Origin: Auricularia sp. M13
Lineage: Eukaryota > Basidiomycota > Agaricomycetes > Auriculariales > Auriculariaceae
Length of the DNA stretch: 64,000 nucleotides
NCBI GenBank assembly: GCA_037042915.1
Contig: CM073201.1
Coordinates: 3,658,001 to 3,722,000 of the forward strand
Direction: 5' to 3'
A program made the position numbers and the translations under genes. Below the pieces are notes generated by a model that did no database searches, was not told where the DNA came from, and worked only from the letters and a program-made list of their open reading frames with translations. Of this stretch, positions 24,901-34,894 are shown in pieces; position 1 is the first letter of the stretch; every line of letters starts with the position of its first letter.

Positions 24901-27076
24901 TCCCCGGCGCGCCCCATTTCTTCTTCGTCTCCCGCCCGCTCGAACCCTCGTTTTTCGTCGGCGTGCGCGCGGGACACCCAGACCTTTCGACGCTCGCGGG
25001 CGGGCCCTGCAACGCGTTGCCCGTCGTTTGTCTACGTTTGCTTGCTGCCCGCGCCCGCCGTTCTGCCTTTATCACCCCCCCCCCCCCCGCGCACCCCCGG
25101 TCTGCCTTCAGCGTCGCACGCACTCGTCCATCCCTTCGTCCCCGTGCACCCGTTCTTCGCGCACATTCCTCCCCGCGCCGCGCGCAGGCGGCCGGGACAC
25201 CTGTGCGCGGATCGGCGTCCTTGACCTGTGCGAGGGCTGGTCATCGCGTGTCGTCGCCGCAGGAGCCCGCTCCGTGTGCGCTGCGCGACGGCGCCCATAA
25301 TCTTCGCGCGTGTTGGCATTCCGTACGCGGGCGTCGAGTGTTGCGGGCACTCCAGCGCGTTGAAGGCGCCTGGTCAAGCGCGCGGGCACTCCCTCCACCG
25401 CCTTGTGGGTACGCTGTCGAGTGGGTCGCGAGCTCGCCGTCGAACATATCGCGAGCCGTCTGTCTGACACGTTGGCGATACGTCGACCGCGTCGCGAACC
25501 TGCCACACAGCGCGTTCGAGCACTTTCGAGTGCGTCGGGGACACCCTGTCGAACGCGTCGCACCTACGCCATTGAGCGTTGCGGGCAGTTCATCGAGCGC
25601 GTTGTGGGAACGCAGTCAAGCGCATCGCGGGCACTCCGTGCATGCCACGGTCGAGCGCGTTCTCGTCAGCCCCGAACGCAGCGAGTCGCCCAGCTACCTC
25701 ATTTCCTGGACCTCCATCGACGCCCTAGCCGCCGTCGTCCAGCTCGCTGGCGCCGTTGGCGTGGTTCATCGTGGAGTTGAGTGCGTCGCAGGCGTCGAGC
25801 GCGCGGGCGCGCCTTCGAGCTCACAACGCCGTACAAGCCGTCTGTCGAGGGCGATGCTTGGTCGCGCGTCGCGATGGGCACTCTGCTGCTCTGCTTCCTC
25901 GGCGTCTTGCGCTGCATCCCTCGAGCCGCTCCAGTGCCGCTGCGCCATGAACGATGTTCTGAAGCGCGACACATGTGCGCCCCTGGACGCACGAGTCTGT
26001 TGTCGTTGGAGGCGGCACACTGGTAGCGCGCTTCATTCGAGCTTTGTCCACTTCAGAATGCTCTGTTCTTCTTTCTATCCCGCGCGCCGTCGTACCTTGC
26101 TCATCGGATTCCTGCAGCGATGGTCAAGTCGTCCGCTCTCATATTCGTGCTCGGCTTTGCCTTCCTCTTCAAGCTCGAGAAATACTCGCACCGACTCGTC
26201 TTCGTCATCGGGCTCATCACCATCGGCGTCTTCCTCATGACGTTCCAAACGACCGCGTATGCGTGGGGCGGCGTGGCGCTGGTGCTCGCGAGCTCCGCGC
26301 TGGCAGGCTTCCGGTGGTCCATGACGCAGCTGCTGCTACGCCGCTCTGACGTCGGGCTGGACAACCCGGCCGCAACGATCTTCTGGCTCTCGCCGCTGAT
26401 GGGCCTGACGCTCGCCATCGTCAGCCTGCCTGTGGACAACTGGCCGCGGATGTTCGCCGAGTCGCCGTTCTTCGCGACGTGGACGAGCACTCTGAAGACG
26501 GGCGCGATGCTCGGCCTGCCGGGCGCGCTGGCGTTCCTGATGGTCATGAGCGAGTTCTACCTCCTCCAGCGCGCGGGCATCGTCACGACGAGCATCGTCG
26601 GCATCTTCAAGGAGGTCGCGACGATTAGCCTGGGCGCATGGGTGTATGGCGATGTGGTCACGCCGCTCAAGGCGACGGGCATGGCGGTCACGCTGTGCGG
26701 CATTGCGATGTACAGCTACCATAAGTACCGCAAGAGCGTCGAGGGCGGCGGGGACGGGCATGGGCATGGGCATGGGCCGGCTACGCGCGAGGTGGGCGAG
26801 GAGGGGTATGCGCTCGTGCCGCCTAAGGAGGACGACGAGGTGTTTGCTGTTGGGGTCGACGACGACGACGATGAGCGCGAGGGTGGACGGAGAAGGCTGA
26901 GCGACGACGATGATGGGCATCTGGCGCGACATAGACGACACTCGCTCACTGAGGCGGAGGACGCGGATAGCTTGTTGGAGCATGTCCGCGACGGCGAGGA
27001 GGACGCGCGGAGCGTGCGCACGGTCAATACCGTCAACACGATCGGGAGCACCGCGCGGCTGTGGAGGGAGCGGTAG
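21979..27076 (+). CDS. TPT/SLC35C2-like (Ymd8-like) nucleotide-sugar transporter
   Basis: Five exons join in phase: 21979-22091, 23316-23412, 23957-24048, 24651-24739 and 26118-27076, giving 449 residues. The protein begins MALDALEVPEPSTGATLAER and has about ten hydrophobic helices, e.g. ILVNSVFVVAWFSFSALLLL, ATGLDIGLGNLSLKIITVSL, MVKSSALIFVLGFAFLFKLE. The DIGL-NLS, SLYTMVKSSA and FRWSMTQLLLRR motifs place it with DMT-superfamily TPT proteins related to human SLC35C2 and yeast YMD8, thought to work in the Golgi/early secretory pathway. The cytosolic tail of about 110 residues has an H-G-H-G-H-G stretch and Asp/Glu runs. Coding sequence is intact, but introns total 3,748 bp. The stop is at 27074-27076. 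Confidence 0.85.
22092..23315 (+). other. Transporter intron 1 (1,224 bp), repeat-filled
   Basis: Donor gtgagt at 22092, acceptor ctgcag ending 23315; splicing restores V-V-A-W-F-S-F-S. It is GC-rich with a 188-bp near-identical tandem duplication (listed separately) and many shorter degenerate copies of the same words. The overlapping frames of 300-360 residues within it are artefacts. Confidence 0.8.
22889..23240. repeat. 188-bp tandem duplication in transporter intron 1
   Basis: The block starting CTCCAACAGCTGCGCGCGCT at 22889 recurs at 23077 with few changes, then a partial third start near 23226. Period 188 bp. Lies entirely inside intron 1. Confidence 0.75.
23413..23956 (+). other. Transporter intron 2 (544 bp)
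   Basis: Donor gtgagc at 23413, acceptor cgcgcag ending 23956. CT-rich on the plus strand with degenerate 'CGCGCTGCTC' words. Splicing joins GTVVQ to MPIQFALASACRYL in phase. Confidence 0.75.
24049..24650 (+). other. Transporter intron 3 (602 bp), G/T-rich repeats
   Basis: Donor gtatgt at 24049, acceptor tttgtag ending 24650. Filled with loose repeats of the type GGCGTCGTCTGGCGCGTTTG (about 20-40 bp spacing) from 24110 to 24600. Confidence 0.75.
24740..26117 (+). other. Transporter intron 4 (1,378 bp), repeat-filled
   Basis: Donor gtgagt at 24740, acceptor cctgcag ending 26117; joins ITVSLY to TMVKSSALIF. It includes a run of 14 C at 25075-25088 and loose GCGGGCACTCC / CGTCGAGCGCG repeats from 25320 to 25830. 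Confidence 0.75.
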
Positions 27077-27411
27077 CGGCCCGCCGAGGCTCGGTCGCGG
27101 GCGCGAGAGCGACCCGGTCGAGCAGCAGCGACTTGGTCCACGGGGCGGCAGCTAGGGAGCGTCTGCCTTATTTTATTTCCTGTGCGTGCGCAAAGTATTG
27201 ATGAAGGCGGCGTGGATAGATAGAGGCTCGAACTGAATCTTGGGACGTGGTATCTTGTGCATTAGGACTTGTCATACTCATACATCCGCTCTTTCTTGCT
27301 TGCGTCTGACGCGGGGGACTCGCATTAAGGTGATTCTTCCTTGGCAACGGACGAGGCGCACGGCGTCTGGACTCTGCAGTGATTGTAGATGAATCAATGG
27401 TGGAGCCTGTG
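27077..27411. other. Convergent 3' region
   Basis: 335 bp between the transporter stop and the stop of the minus-strand Zn2Cys6 gene; presumably both 3' untranslated regions. No other gene seen. Confidence 0.4.
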
Positions 27412-28055
27412 TTACATTTGCGAGGGGTGTGCGGGGTCATCTAACATGAGCCAGGTGGACTCGAGCTGCGCGTAGGCAGCGTCTCCGGTGAAAAGCGGTG
27501 GGTATGGGTGGCTGTGGAAGGTGTGCGTGTCGTTCTGGGTAGGGAAAACAGGTATCCGAGGCAGGAAGAGATGCGGGTGGACGAGTAGGCTGGAGTTCTC
27601 GGTGAAGGGTTGCGCGAACAGCGGTTGGGTGCTGACGCCGTCGAGGAGCACGCCGTCTGGTGTTCTGGGAGGAGACTCCGTGTCAGCCTGCGATTCTGCA
27701 GCGCGGGAGGACTGTTGCTCGGTGAATCAGCGTCGGTGTGAACACGTCACGCGTGGCAGTTGATGTCGGCGGTACTCACCTGCCCCGACTCGCCGTTCGC
27801 GAGCAAAGCCTGCATTTTTGCAAGTGCTTCTCGCAGCTGCATATTCTCCTCCAGGAGCGACGGGCACTGCTGGCAGGCGGAGGTGCGCCCGGGGACCGTA
27901 CGACGGTCTTGTTCGGGGTTCCAGACGCACTGGGAACGACGCGTCTGGTTAGATACCACGCGAGTTTAGATATAGAAAGCGTACCTGCAGTCCTTTTGCG
28001 GCACACGCTGTGCATGTCCCAGAGAGAGGCCCGTTGCATTTGGACCCCTAGAAAA

Positions 28056-28266
28056 ACGTGCGCAGGGTGCGTGCGCACACGTGCGCAGAATTTTGCGTGC
28101 GCACAACTTGTGTGCGCAGTTTTCAAAATGCGTGCGCATGGTTTTCACTTGCGTGCGCAGGGTCCAAAACTCTGAGCGCACGCTTTTCCTCATGTGTGCG
28201 CAGGTCATGGGTGTGCGTGCGCAGGTCAGAAGTATGCGTGCGCAAGTCACAAGTATGCGTGCGCAA
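28056..28266. repeat. Left sub-terminal GCGTGCGCA array
   Basis: About ten copies of GCGTGCGCA or close variants (GTGTGCGCA, ACGTGCGCA, one inverted GCGCACGC near 28176), spaced about 18-24 bp, separated by AT-richer spacers. Likely transposase binding sites by analogy with other elements. Confidence 0.75.
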
Positions 28267-28618
28267 GTCTGGGGTTGCTAGTGTATTGTATTATTCTTGA
28301 TGGATAACACACATTCAAAGTCATTGGTATACTAAAGCTTATCTTATATTCAGCATACACATCAGAAGCCGCAAGTGTAATGAACTAGAAACCACGTTAC
28401 TGCCGAGGAAGTCATCGGCAGTGTGGATTACAGAGCTTGCAATGCATGTTAAAGTGATCAGTTGGAGATTACATTAGGCCCAAAGATTAATGCACACTAG
28501 ATATCACAAGTGTAATGAATTAGAAGTTGTGTTACACTCGAAGGTTAATGCACACTTGAAGTTGCAAATGTATTTGATTGCCAATTAACTTTCATCCATT
28601 CTTGCATCCCACAACAAG

Positions 28619-29218
28619 ATGACAGTAGCTGAAGCTTGGGATCAGTACCAAGTTCAGTATAAAGGTCCCAAGCAGCAGGTTGACCTGGACGTGTTTGTGT
28701 TGTCCATCCTAGAGGACTTGATGCTTGATCAGTCCTTTGACCTAGGCTTATCTGCTTTGTCACAATGGGGCCTTGATGCTGGTCACCACCAGCATCACTG
28801 GAATCCCTATGTGCATGGTCCAACAGAGGATAGACATGATGAAGCAGGATGGAACATAGAGTCTGAGGAATATGATTTGGCTATCACAGTAAGTCATTCA
28901 TTTTTTGCTTTGCAGAAGTTGATTCAAACACAACAATGCACAGCGTGGACCAGACTATAGGGAAGATTCACACAAAAGACCACCCACCCCCGAAATGTCA
29001 AATGCAGAAATGCGAGAAACACAAAGTCAAAAAAGGTTAAGTTTTTGGTGTCATCAAATTTAGCAAACTTACTGACCTGCTTTTACAGACAATTCTTTGC
29101 AGAAATGGAAATGGACGAGGAGGAACAGGAGCGGGCTGCAGCAAAGCGCCAGAAAAGCAAAACAGTGGCAGTTGCAACAAAGCCTGTCAAAAAACCAAAG
29201 ACACATAAAAGAAAGTAG
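28619..29218 (+). CDS. Small gene inside the mobile element, unknown
   Basis: An ATG at 28619 opens a frame (MTVAEAWDQYQVQYKGPKQQ) rich in Asp/Glu that stays open to 28957. A second protein-like exon follows an intron at about 29036-29087 and reads FFAEMEMDEEEQERAAAKRQ, then KSKTVAVATKPVKKPKTHKR, ending at a TAG at 29216-29218. How the middle part (28890-29030) is spliced is unclear because the frames change there. The basic Lys-rich tail could bind nucleic acid. No transposase or known domain is visible. Coding status is a reasoned guess. Confidence 0.4.
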
Positions 29219-29475
29219 CACTAGGTCTGATGTATATTCATGTTGAGATGCACTAATGTAATAACCACATGGGCTTTGCTTCATTGGAGATTAGTACTTA
29301 AGGGCTGGTCAACCAACTATAACTTTGGTAAACCAGACCTGTCTGTCAGAATGTAATGTTCTTGATAACGAACAAGACGTGAACTCAGAACATGTGATCC
29401 TTGTCCAGTAATTGAACACTCATTTATGAGGGGTGCATGTAGGCTTAAGAAGTGCTTGTGTACATTTCTTCAACA

Positions 29476-29885
29476 GCGTGCGCAAAGTCCAAGTGTGCGT
29501 GCGCAACAATTACGACTGCGTGCGCATGTTCCAACAGTGCGTGCGCAAGGTTCCAACTTGCATGCGCAGAGCGTGAGCATCTTTGCGCACACATTTCAAT
29601 AGCGTGCGCATCATGCAAACTTGCGTGCGCATACTTGCAACATGCGTGCGCAGTGCGTGCGCAGGCGCACATTAGTTTTGCACACGTGCGAGGTGCGCAC
29701 GCAAGTTGAAATGTGTATATCAACAATATCTCTGTGGATATTTAAGGTTTGATGACCGTTGTTGGATAATCACATGCAATGGTATGATAGCTACCACAAT
29801 CACCTTCAACGATGACAATATCTTATCTAAATGGGCTTCTATGGTTGAATTAATGTTGCGCACGCACCTTGCGCACGTGCGCACG
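29476..29885. repeat. Right sub-terminal GCGTGCGCA array
   Basis: About a dozen copies of GCGTGCGCA variants, mostly at 20-22 bp spacing, some inverted near the outer end. It mirrors the left array. Confidence 0.75.
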
Positions 29886-30063
29886 TTTTTCTCATGACCC
29901 GTTGCATTTGGTCTTTCTGCCGAACGAGGGGGTACAGTAGTTCAGAGCTATCCGCTGTGAGATTGGAGGAAACTGCGTACTTGGTGCGGCAGCTCATGCA
30001 CGCGCTCGAGGTGTGTCTGTTTTTCCTCCTGTTGTGACTGGAGGGCTGGGTGTGTGCGGACAT

Positions 30064-30861
30064 TTCGGGGCGGGGCAGTCACGGTTGAAGGAGTTGGAAA
30101 AGAAAGGTGGTTGAAAGTTCTCCGATCCGTGACGCTGTTCCATTGACATCGGCTCAGCAACAGTTGACTTTACGACCCTACGGCAATGCAGTTCGTCTGT
30201 TAAAATTCTCTTCGCAAGTCTCAAGCAGTACGCTTCAACTACCGGAGATATCTGTAGCACCTCGAGATAAGGCTGTGTTTCTGGCTAGCAGATTCGGGCG
30301 ACGGTTTTAAGTAATCTATGAGTTACAAAGCCTTTTCCCACGAGTATATAATCAAATCTACTCCTTTTTCTCTGTGTGCTGTAAGGGAAGGATGAGCCCA
30401 TCAGCGCTAGCAGCAGGCTGGAAACCGGAAGCGCCCGCTGCCGGCCGTTCGTCTTCCTGGCCTCGACCAGTCCCCCTCAGCAACGCGCGCTATGCAGTTT
30501 CCACGCCAGTCGTTGTAGTAGCTGGCACTCAATATGACGACGCGGTGGCCAATGCCATTCAAAGTTGTTCTTGGACACTTGGCGATCGTCAAACGCGGCG
30601 CGCGCACGATATGCACACTGCACAGTCTGACATGTCGAGCACCGTGGTGCTAGCAGATGCAATGTATCACCTTGTCGATCTCGGAGGCTGGCTCGTACGT
30701 GCGTCACCCTAGCTGACCACAACCCATTTGATACTTCATTCAGGAAAGGCCATCGAGCGTGCGGTGCCCCTTCATCGCTCGCGCCGCTGTGCAAGGCCTG
30801 TGAGATACACGATGGTGGATAGCTGAACGAATACGCGTAGGCAAGATTTCAGAAGCTAAAT
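30064..30861. other. Intergenic upstream of the Zn2Cys6 gene
   Basis: About 800 bp with one 112-codon plus frame (30374-30712) and overlapping minus frames, none with a family signal. Confidence 0.3.
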
Positions 30862-31167
30862 TCAAGTGTAACATACAACGCGGGTCAGGTCATTGAGTCC
30901 TTCTGGGTCACAGGAGATGCGGATGTGTTGCTCGTCAACGCTGAGCAATGGCAAGTCAGCACCCTCGGTCTGGACGTGCTCAGAAAGGAACTGAGCAAGC
31001 AGATGCGGGTTGACCAAGGTCTGTCTGTCCGCCTCCTGCGTGGCGAGCTTGACGGTACCAAGTCCGGGTGCAACAAGGCGGCCGGATTGGCGCATAGTCT
31101 CAGCGTCCAGCGCGCAATCGCAGAGGATCGTCAGCGTCATGAGGCGCGGGAGATTCAGGTTCGGCAT
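30862..31167 (-). pseudogene. Possible F-box/LRR protein fragment
   Basis: Minus-strand frame starting MPNLNLPRLMTLTILCDCAL and ending T-R-V-V-C-Y-T. The LxxLxLPxLxxLTI spacing resembles the C-terminal leucine-rich part of basidiomycete F-box proteins. The frame continues upstream with LTISLASGSRP. No F-box is found nearby, so it looks truncated. Weak evidence. Confidence 0.3.
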
Positions 31168-31654
31168 GGGACGCGACCCAGATGCGAGACTGATCGTCAG
31201 TTAATGCTCATAGATGCCTAGAATCTGGCTAGGCTATTCGACGAAATAATTCGAAGTGATATATTGCCAGATAGCCCTTTTCAATGCGGTCACGATGGTA
31301 TAGCAAGACTGGGATTTTGATAAGCGCCGGGATGGGAAATTGCGAAATAGAGTTCCCGATGGACCCGGCATGATCCGGCTTCGTAAAAATATGCTAAATT
31401 GGGGGAATATTGGTGGAAAGGTATCCCCAAGGTATCATGGGTGGGGGACCACTGGATGCCGGGATATTGATTGTACCTTCCTTATTGGGATGGTATGCAT
31501 CACTGTTATGTCATTACATGTTCACAATGTGAATTTGGAGAACTATAGGAGCAGCAGCAGACTGAATAAAATATTTTAATCAGGTTGAGAAGATATGAGA
31601 AACAGGAATTCGAACTATGGTGAATGTTGATGACAATAGATTAACATAGTTCAT
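31168..31654. other. Intergenic
   Basis: AT-richer spacer with no recognisable gene. Confidence 0.3.
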
Positions 31655-32345
31655 GCAGACACACATGACCGCTGTTGGCTCATCATGCCACTGGCCAGAC
31701 TGACTCAAGTGTCATCCAGAGGACATGTTCTGCTTGCTGGGGTCTTTGCTTTTGATACCAGGGTCCCTGGCCCAGCGGACTTCAGCCTGGAGCAGCAACT
31801 TGGATGCTTCCGGGCCGTCGGAAGCATACAAGAAGTTGTATGCTTCCGGGCCGCCGCCCACACATGACCGCTGTTGGCTCATCATGCCACTGGCCAGACT
31901 GACTCAAGTGTCATCCAGAGGACATGTTCTGCTTGCTGGGGTCTTTGCTTGTGATACCAGGGTCCCTGGCCCAGCGGACTTCAGCCTGGAGCAGCAACTT
32001 GGATGCTTCCGGCACCTCCAGCTCCAGCTCACAGCTTCTGTCACCTCACCGCACTTGTCAATACAGCCTCCAGATGGCTCTTGCAAGCGTATCTAGCTTC
32101 AAGACGGCTTCGCCCAATCGAGGGGTGACCTGTGGTTGAGCCCAATGCCTCAACTTGGATGCTTCCGGGCCGCCGCCCACACATGACCGCTGTTGGCTCA
32201 TCATGCCACTGGCCAGACTGACTCAAGTGTCATCCAGAGGACATGTTCTGCTTGCTGGGGTCTTTGCTTTTGATACCACGGTCCCCGGCCCAGCGGACTG
32301 ACCCCAATGCCTCAACTTGGATGCTTCCGGGCCGTCGGAAGCATA
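31655..32345. repeat. Three direct repeats of about 150-200 bp
   Basis: A block beginning CATGACCGCTGTTGGCTCAT recurs at 31664, 31863 and 32182, each followed by the same TGACTCAAGTGTCATCCAGA sequence. Spacings are 199 and 319 bp. Copies 1 and 3 continue with GCTTCCGGGCCGTCGGAAGC, itself a hairpin. No coding function is supported. Confidence 0.7.
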
Positions 32346-32560
32346 CAAGAAGTTGTATGCTCAGATGGTCTTCATCTTCTTTGTCGATGTGCAGTCTAAC
32401 ACGGCGTCAGTGTGAGCCTTGCAGGTGCATGACCAGCCCATACGTTCCCCGGAAGGCATGGGAAATTGATGGTTGTTGACAGAGCGGCGACTTGAGCGTG
32501 CTGGAGTTTGCAGACGGCGCACTGGTGCCGCAGCGCGCAGGGGTTGATTACTTACCATTC
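32346..32560 (-). pseudogene. RBR ubiquitin-ligase fragment (RING start)
   Basis: The minus strand reads LRHQCAVCKLQHAQVAA, almost the same as the minus-strand reading near 35230-35300. C-A-V-C fits the first cysteine pair of a RING1 domain in fungal RBR ligases. It is a fragment without neighbours in frame. Confidence 0.35.
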
Positions 32561-32639
32561 CCTACTCAGTGCTCAGTGCGTGTCAATATACCGGAACACG
32601 GCATGTACGAGGCCGGTGCCCTACCGGTGCTGGGGGGCC

Positions 32640-33640
32640 GGAACCCCGCCCGGCATGTACGAGGTCGGTGCGTACCGGTACCGGGTGCTTTCAATCTCTC
32701 ACCAGGACGGCCATGCAGCTGAACTCGAGACGAGGGCAAAATCCAGCCCTCGGTCTTGAATCCTCTCTCCATGGTTCTACGCTTGCATGTCACAGTACTG
32801 CATACCTTCAGTGGATGAAACGTATGTCCCAGAGCACTGCGATCATGCGGAATAGTCGCACTCATGCTGCTGCTGCCTGTGCCGTAGGACAGGGATCATT
32901 GTTCAAGTACCGGCCAACTAAGCTGGTGAGTCGTGCTTGTTTGATTGCGCTTGGCCGCGCAGATCGTCTTTAGATGCTGAAGCGCCCTCAGCCCCGGCAG
33001 CAATTTGTTTCTTCATCGGGTGCAAGGGCTCCAGGGTATGTCTGCACCATGCTATCTGCTTCTTGATACGACGCTTTTCTATGGGCTGTGGCTGGTTTTG
33101 CTGATCATATATGGCCTCTGCAGACCGACTCATAACTGCAAAAGATCACGCTTCGGTCCAAATCACCGTCGTCGACGTAGACGCAGAGGGCCGCTGTGCT
33201 TTGCCGCTGAGATATTTGCAAAACGTTCGACGACTGAGCCAGCTTTGTTGAGTTCATGTTAAACCTGATCCCTCCCCCCGTAGGACAGGGATCATTGTTC
33301 AAGTGCCGGCCAACTAAGCTGGTGAGTCGCGCTTGTTTGATTGCGCTTGGCAGCGCAGATCGTCTGTAGACGCTGAAGCGCCCTCAGCCACGGCAGCAAT
33401 TTGCTTCGTCATCGGGTGCAAGGGCTCCAGGGTATGTCTGCACCATGCTATCTGCTTCTTGATTCCTCATTAGCTACTCTCGATGGATGACTCTGGATGG
33501 ACAGATGTCCTGGCTTCCAGCCAAGGACGTCATTGGAGCGGTACCTTGATCGTTCTCCATGGCGGAAGTTGGGAACTCAGCGGCTCGGTTCTGATGTACA
33601 GATATGTGTCCTTTGAACAAATGTGCCTATTTACGCCCTC
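32640..33640. repeat. Segmental duplication, copy A (partner 61266-62266)
   Basis: About 1 kb is collinear with 61266-62266 at a constant offset of 28,626 bp with only scattered substitutions. Internally a block of about 185 bp starting GTAGGACAGGGATCATTGTT occurs twice (32886 and 33281). Confidence 0.85.
33125..33200 (+). pseudogene. RPS21: Ribosomal protein S21 exon fragment
   Basis: After a ctgcag acceptor the frame reads RLITAKDHASVQI then T-V-V-D-V-D-A-E-G-R, matching the conserved core of eukaryotic 40S protein S21. It then runs into unrelated sequence. Pseudogene fragment. Confidence 0.65.
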
Positions 33641-34573
33641 GACGGAGCGCGTGCTGAACCTATGTCCCTTGGAGAAGCACAAGCAGACGAGCTTCAAGCG
33701 CCTTTGTGCCTTTCGCATAGCAACTCTGCAGCTCGGTTCTGATGTACAGTTATGTGTCCTTTGAACCAATGTGCCTATTTGTGCCTTTTGCATAGCAATG
33801 TCAAGCCTCAGATAAACTTCCCTTGCAGTAGAAAATCGGCGAAAATGATTTGATAGTGCTACAACAAAGGGTTTGGACTTGGACCACATCTCCCAGTACA
33901 GTAAGAGGGAATTACAGATTACAGGACTTCCAAGCTTCAGGCCTAAATCCACAAGTCCGGCCGGAGATCATCTTCAAATGTCCACGGATAACAATCCTGT
34001 GGAAAGGTCCTGCCACGAGAAGGCGCATAAGTAGGTTAGGTTAGGTTAATATGGTAAAATTCCGGGCACAATGCTCCCTGAGCAAGATCGCCATACAGCA
34101 GAAATGATAACTAAGCAAATGGGGTGCGAGACAGTGCTACCAGAACGCTCGTTAGTGCCCGCTGTGGACTGATACTGATATCGTCAGTTTATGTAATGCC
34201 AGCCTCTTTTAACCTCATCCCCTGCGCCTTTTCCAGGGACTTACTACTCACTTGCAGCATTAATGATTGCAGGAAGGGATTTACGTTGATCTGCAGTGTC
34301 TCATTCGGCCCTTTTAAATATGATGCAAACGATCAGCAATCCGAGCCACAATTCGAGGCGCAAACGGACCCCGGAACCGCCCTTTTGATTTCGTGAAAAC
34401 CGTCCGATTGCTTGCAATCCGGAAAGGACCTCCGGAGGTGCTTTTAGTTTGCAATCAAGCCGGATTGTCGTGTTTGCTGGCGCTACTGAGGCCTCCGACT
34501 GACGGGACGGTCGATTTTCACTTTTCTTGGCGCCGGATTGCGGCGCGTTTGCGGCTTTCGGATTGCGGTGCGC
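33641..34573. other. No gene recognised
   Basis: About 930 bp. Partial copies of the GGTTCTGATGTACAGATATG sequence occur near 33587 and 33735. A short (TAGGTT)3 run at about 34032-34048 is telomere-like but too short to interpret. Confidence 0.3.
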
Positions 34574-34641
34574 ATTGCACCATAGTTGAAAGGGCCTATT
34601 TATTTGGAAAAATGGTCTGTTAGAATGCGGTGTATCGGATT

Positions 34642-34679
34642 TTGCCGACGCAAACGCCAGCTGGCGTTTGCGTCGGCAA
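34642..34679. repeat. Dispersed palindrome, copy 1 (38 bp perfect)
   Basis: Two 19-bp arms with no spacer, centre CAG/CTG: TTGCCGACGCAAACGCCAG followed by its reverse complement. Confidence 0.85.
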
Positions 34680-34856
34680 GTTCCGAAAAGAGGGGGCAAG
34701 GGCCGTAATAGTACTTGAATAGTACAAGACGTGGATGCACGGCACGCGCGGGCTCCGGCCGCCCCGGATGCGGCTCCCACAAGCTGGGACTGCACCATAT
34801 TTGAAAGGGCCTATTTATCTGGAAAAATGGTCTGTTAGAATGCGGTGTATCGGATT

Positions 34857-34894
34857 TTGCCGACGCAAACGCCAGCTGGCGTTTGCGTCGGCAA
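34857..34894. repeat. Dispersed palindrome, copy 2 (38 bp perfect)
   Basis: Same sequence as copy 1, in the second unit of the tandem duplication. Confidence 0.85.

Larger units (their letters stand above)
28044..29897. mobile_element. 1,854-bp DNA element inside the Zn2Cys6 gene
   Basis: Flanked by a 14-bp direct repeat (plus strand CCCGTTGCATTTGG at 28030-28043 and 29898-29911). Terminal inverted repeat of 15 bp, AGAAAAACGTGCGCA, starts 6 bp inside the left end and 5 bp inside the right end. Both sub-terminal regions are arrays of GCGTGCGCA-type motifs (about ten copies at 28056-28266, about a dozen at 29476-29885). The centre is AT-richer and holds a small gene. No transposase is recognisable, so it is probably non-autonomous. 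The long target duplication and arrays do not let me name a superfamily with confidence. Confidence 0.8.
27412..30063 (-). pseudogene. Zn2Cys6 fungal transcription factor, interrupted by a mobile element
   Basis: Minus-strand exons: 30063-29981, 29916-29898 continuing at 28029-27985 (split by the element), 27929-27780, 27675-27412. Without the insert and one 14-bp duplicate they give 561 nt, exactly 187 codons, i.e. a 186-residue protein. It starts M-S-A-H-T-Q-P-S-S and holds a perfect binuclear cluster, C-x2-C-x6-C-x7-C-x2-C-x6-C. The first half is ACMSCRTKKTKC; the second is C-T-A-C-A-A-K-G-L-Q-C. An acidic/leucine coiled coil follows (CPSLLEENMQLREALAKMQA). The insertion lies between the third and fourth cysteine. 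After the first duplicate the frame reads one serine codon and then TGA. No GT-AG pair I tried removes the element and keeps the frame. Native role: DNA-binding regulator. Confidence 0.8.

Noticed and set aside
24750-26240. 496-codon plus-strand ORF running into the transporter's last exon
   Set aside because: It reads through intron 4; only the part after 26118 matches the transporter, and there in the exon frame.
26336-26983. 215-codon minus-strand ORF opposite the transporter
   Set aside because: Shadow of a GC-rich coding exon on the other strand.
28056-28266. CRISPR-like regular spacing of short repeats
   Set aside because: Repeats are only 9 bp, spacers are similar to each other, and the organism is a fungus; the arrays are sub-terminal motifs of a DNA element.
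30374-30712. 112-codon plus ORF
   Set aside because: No domain, equally long frames on the other strand, no splice or promoter support.
32566-33302. Matching ORFs conserved between the two duplicated segments (e.g. minus frames near 32865 and 61491)
   Set aside because: Identity is explained by recent duplication; the frames overlap S21 and other fragments and show no protein-like composition.
34032-34048. (TAGGTT)3 telomere-like run
   Set aside because: Three units only, not the usual TTAGGG, no other telomere sign; most likely chance.
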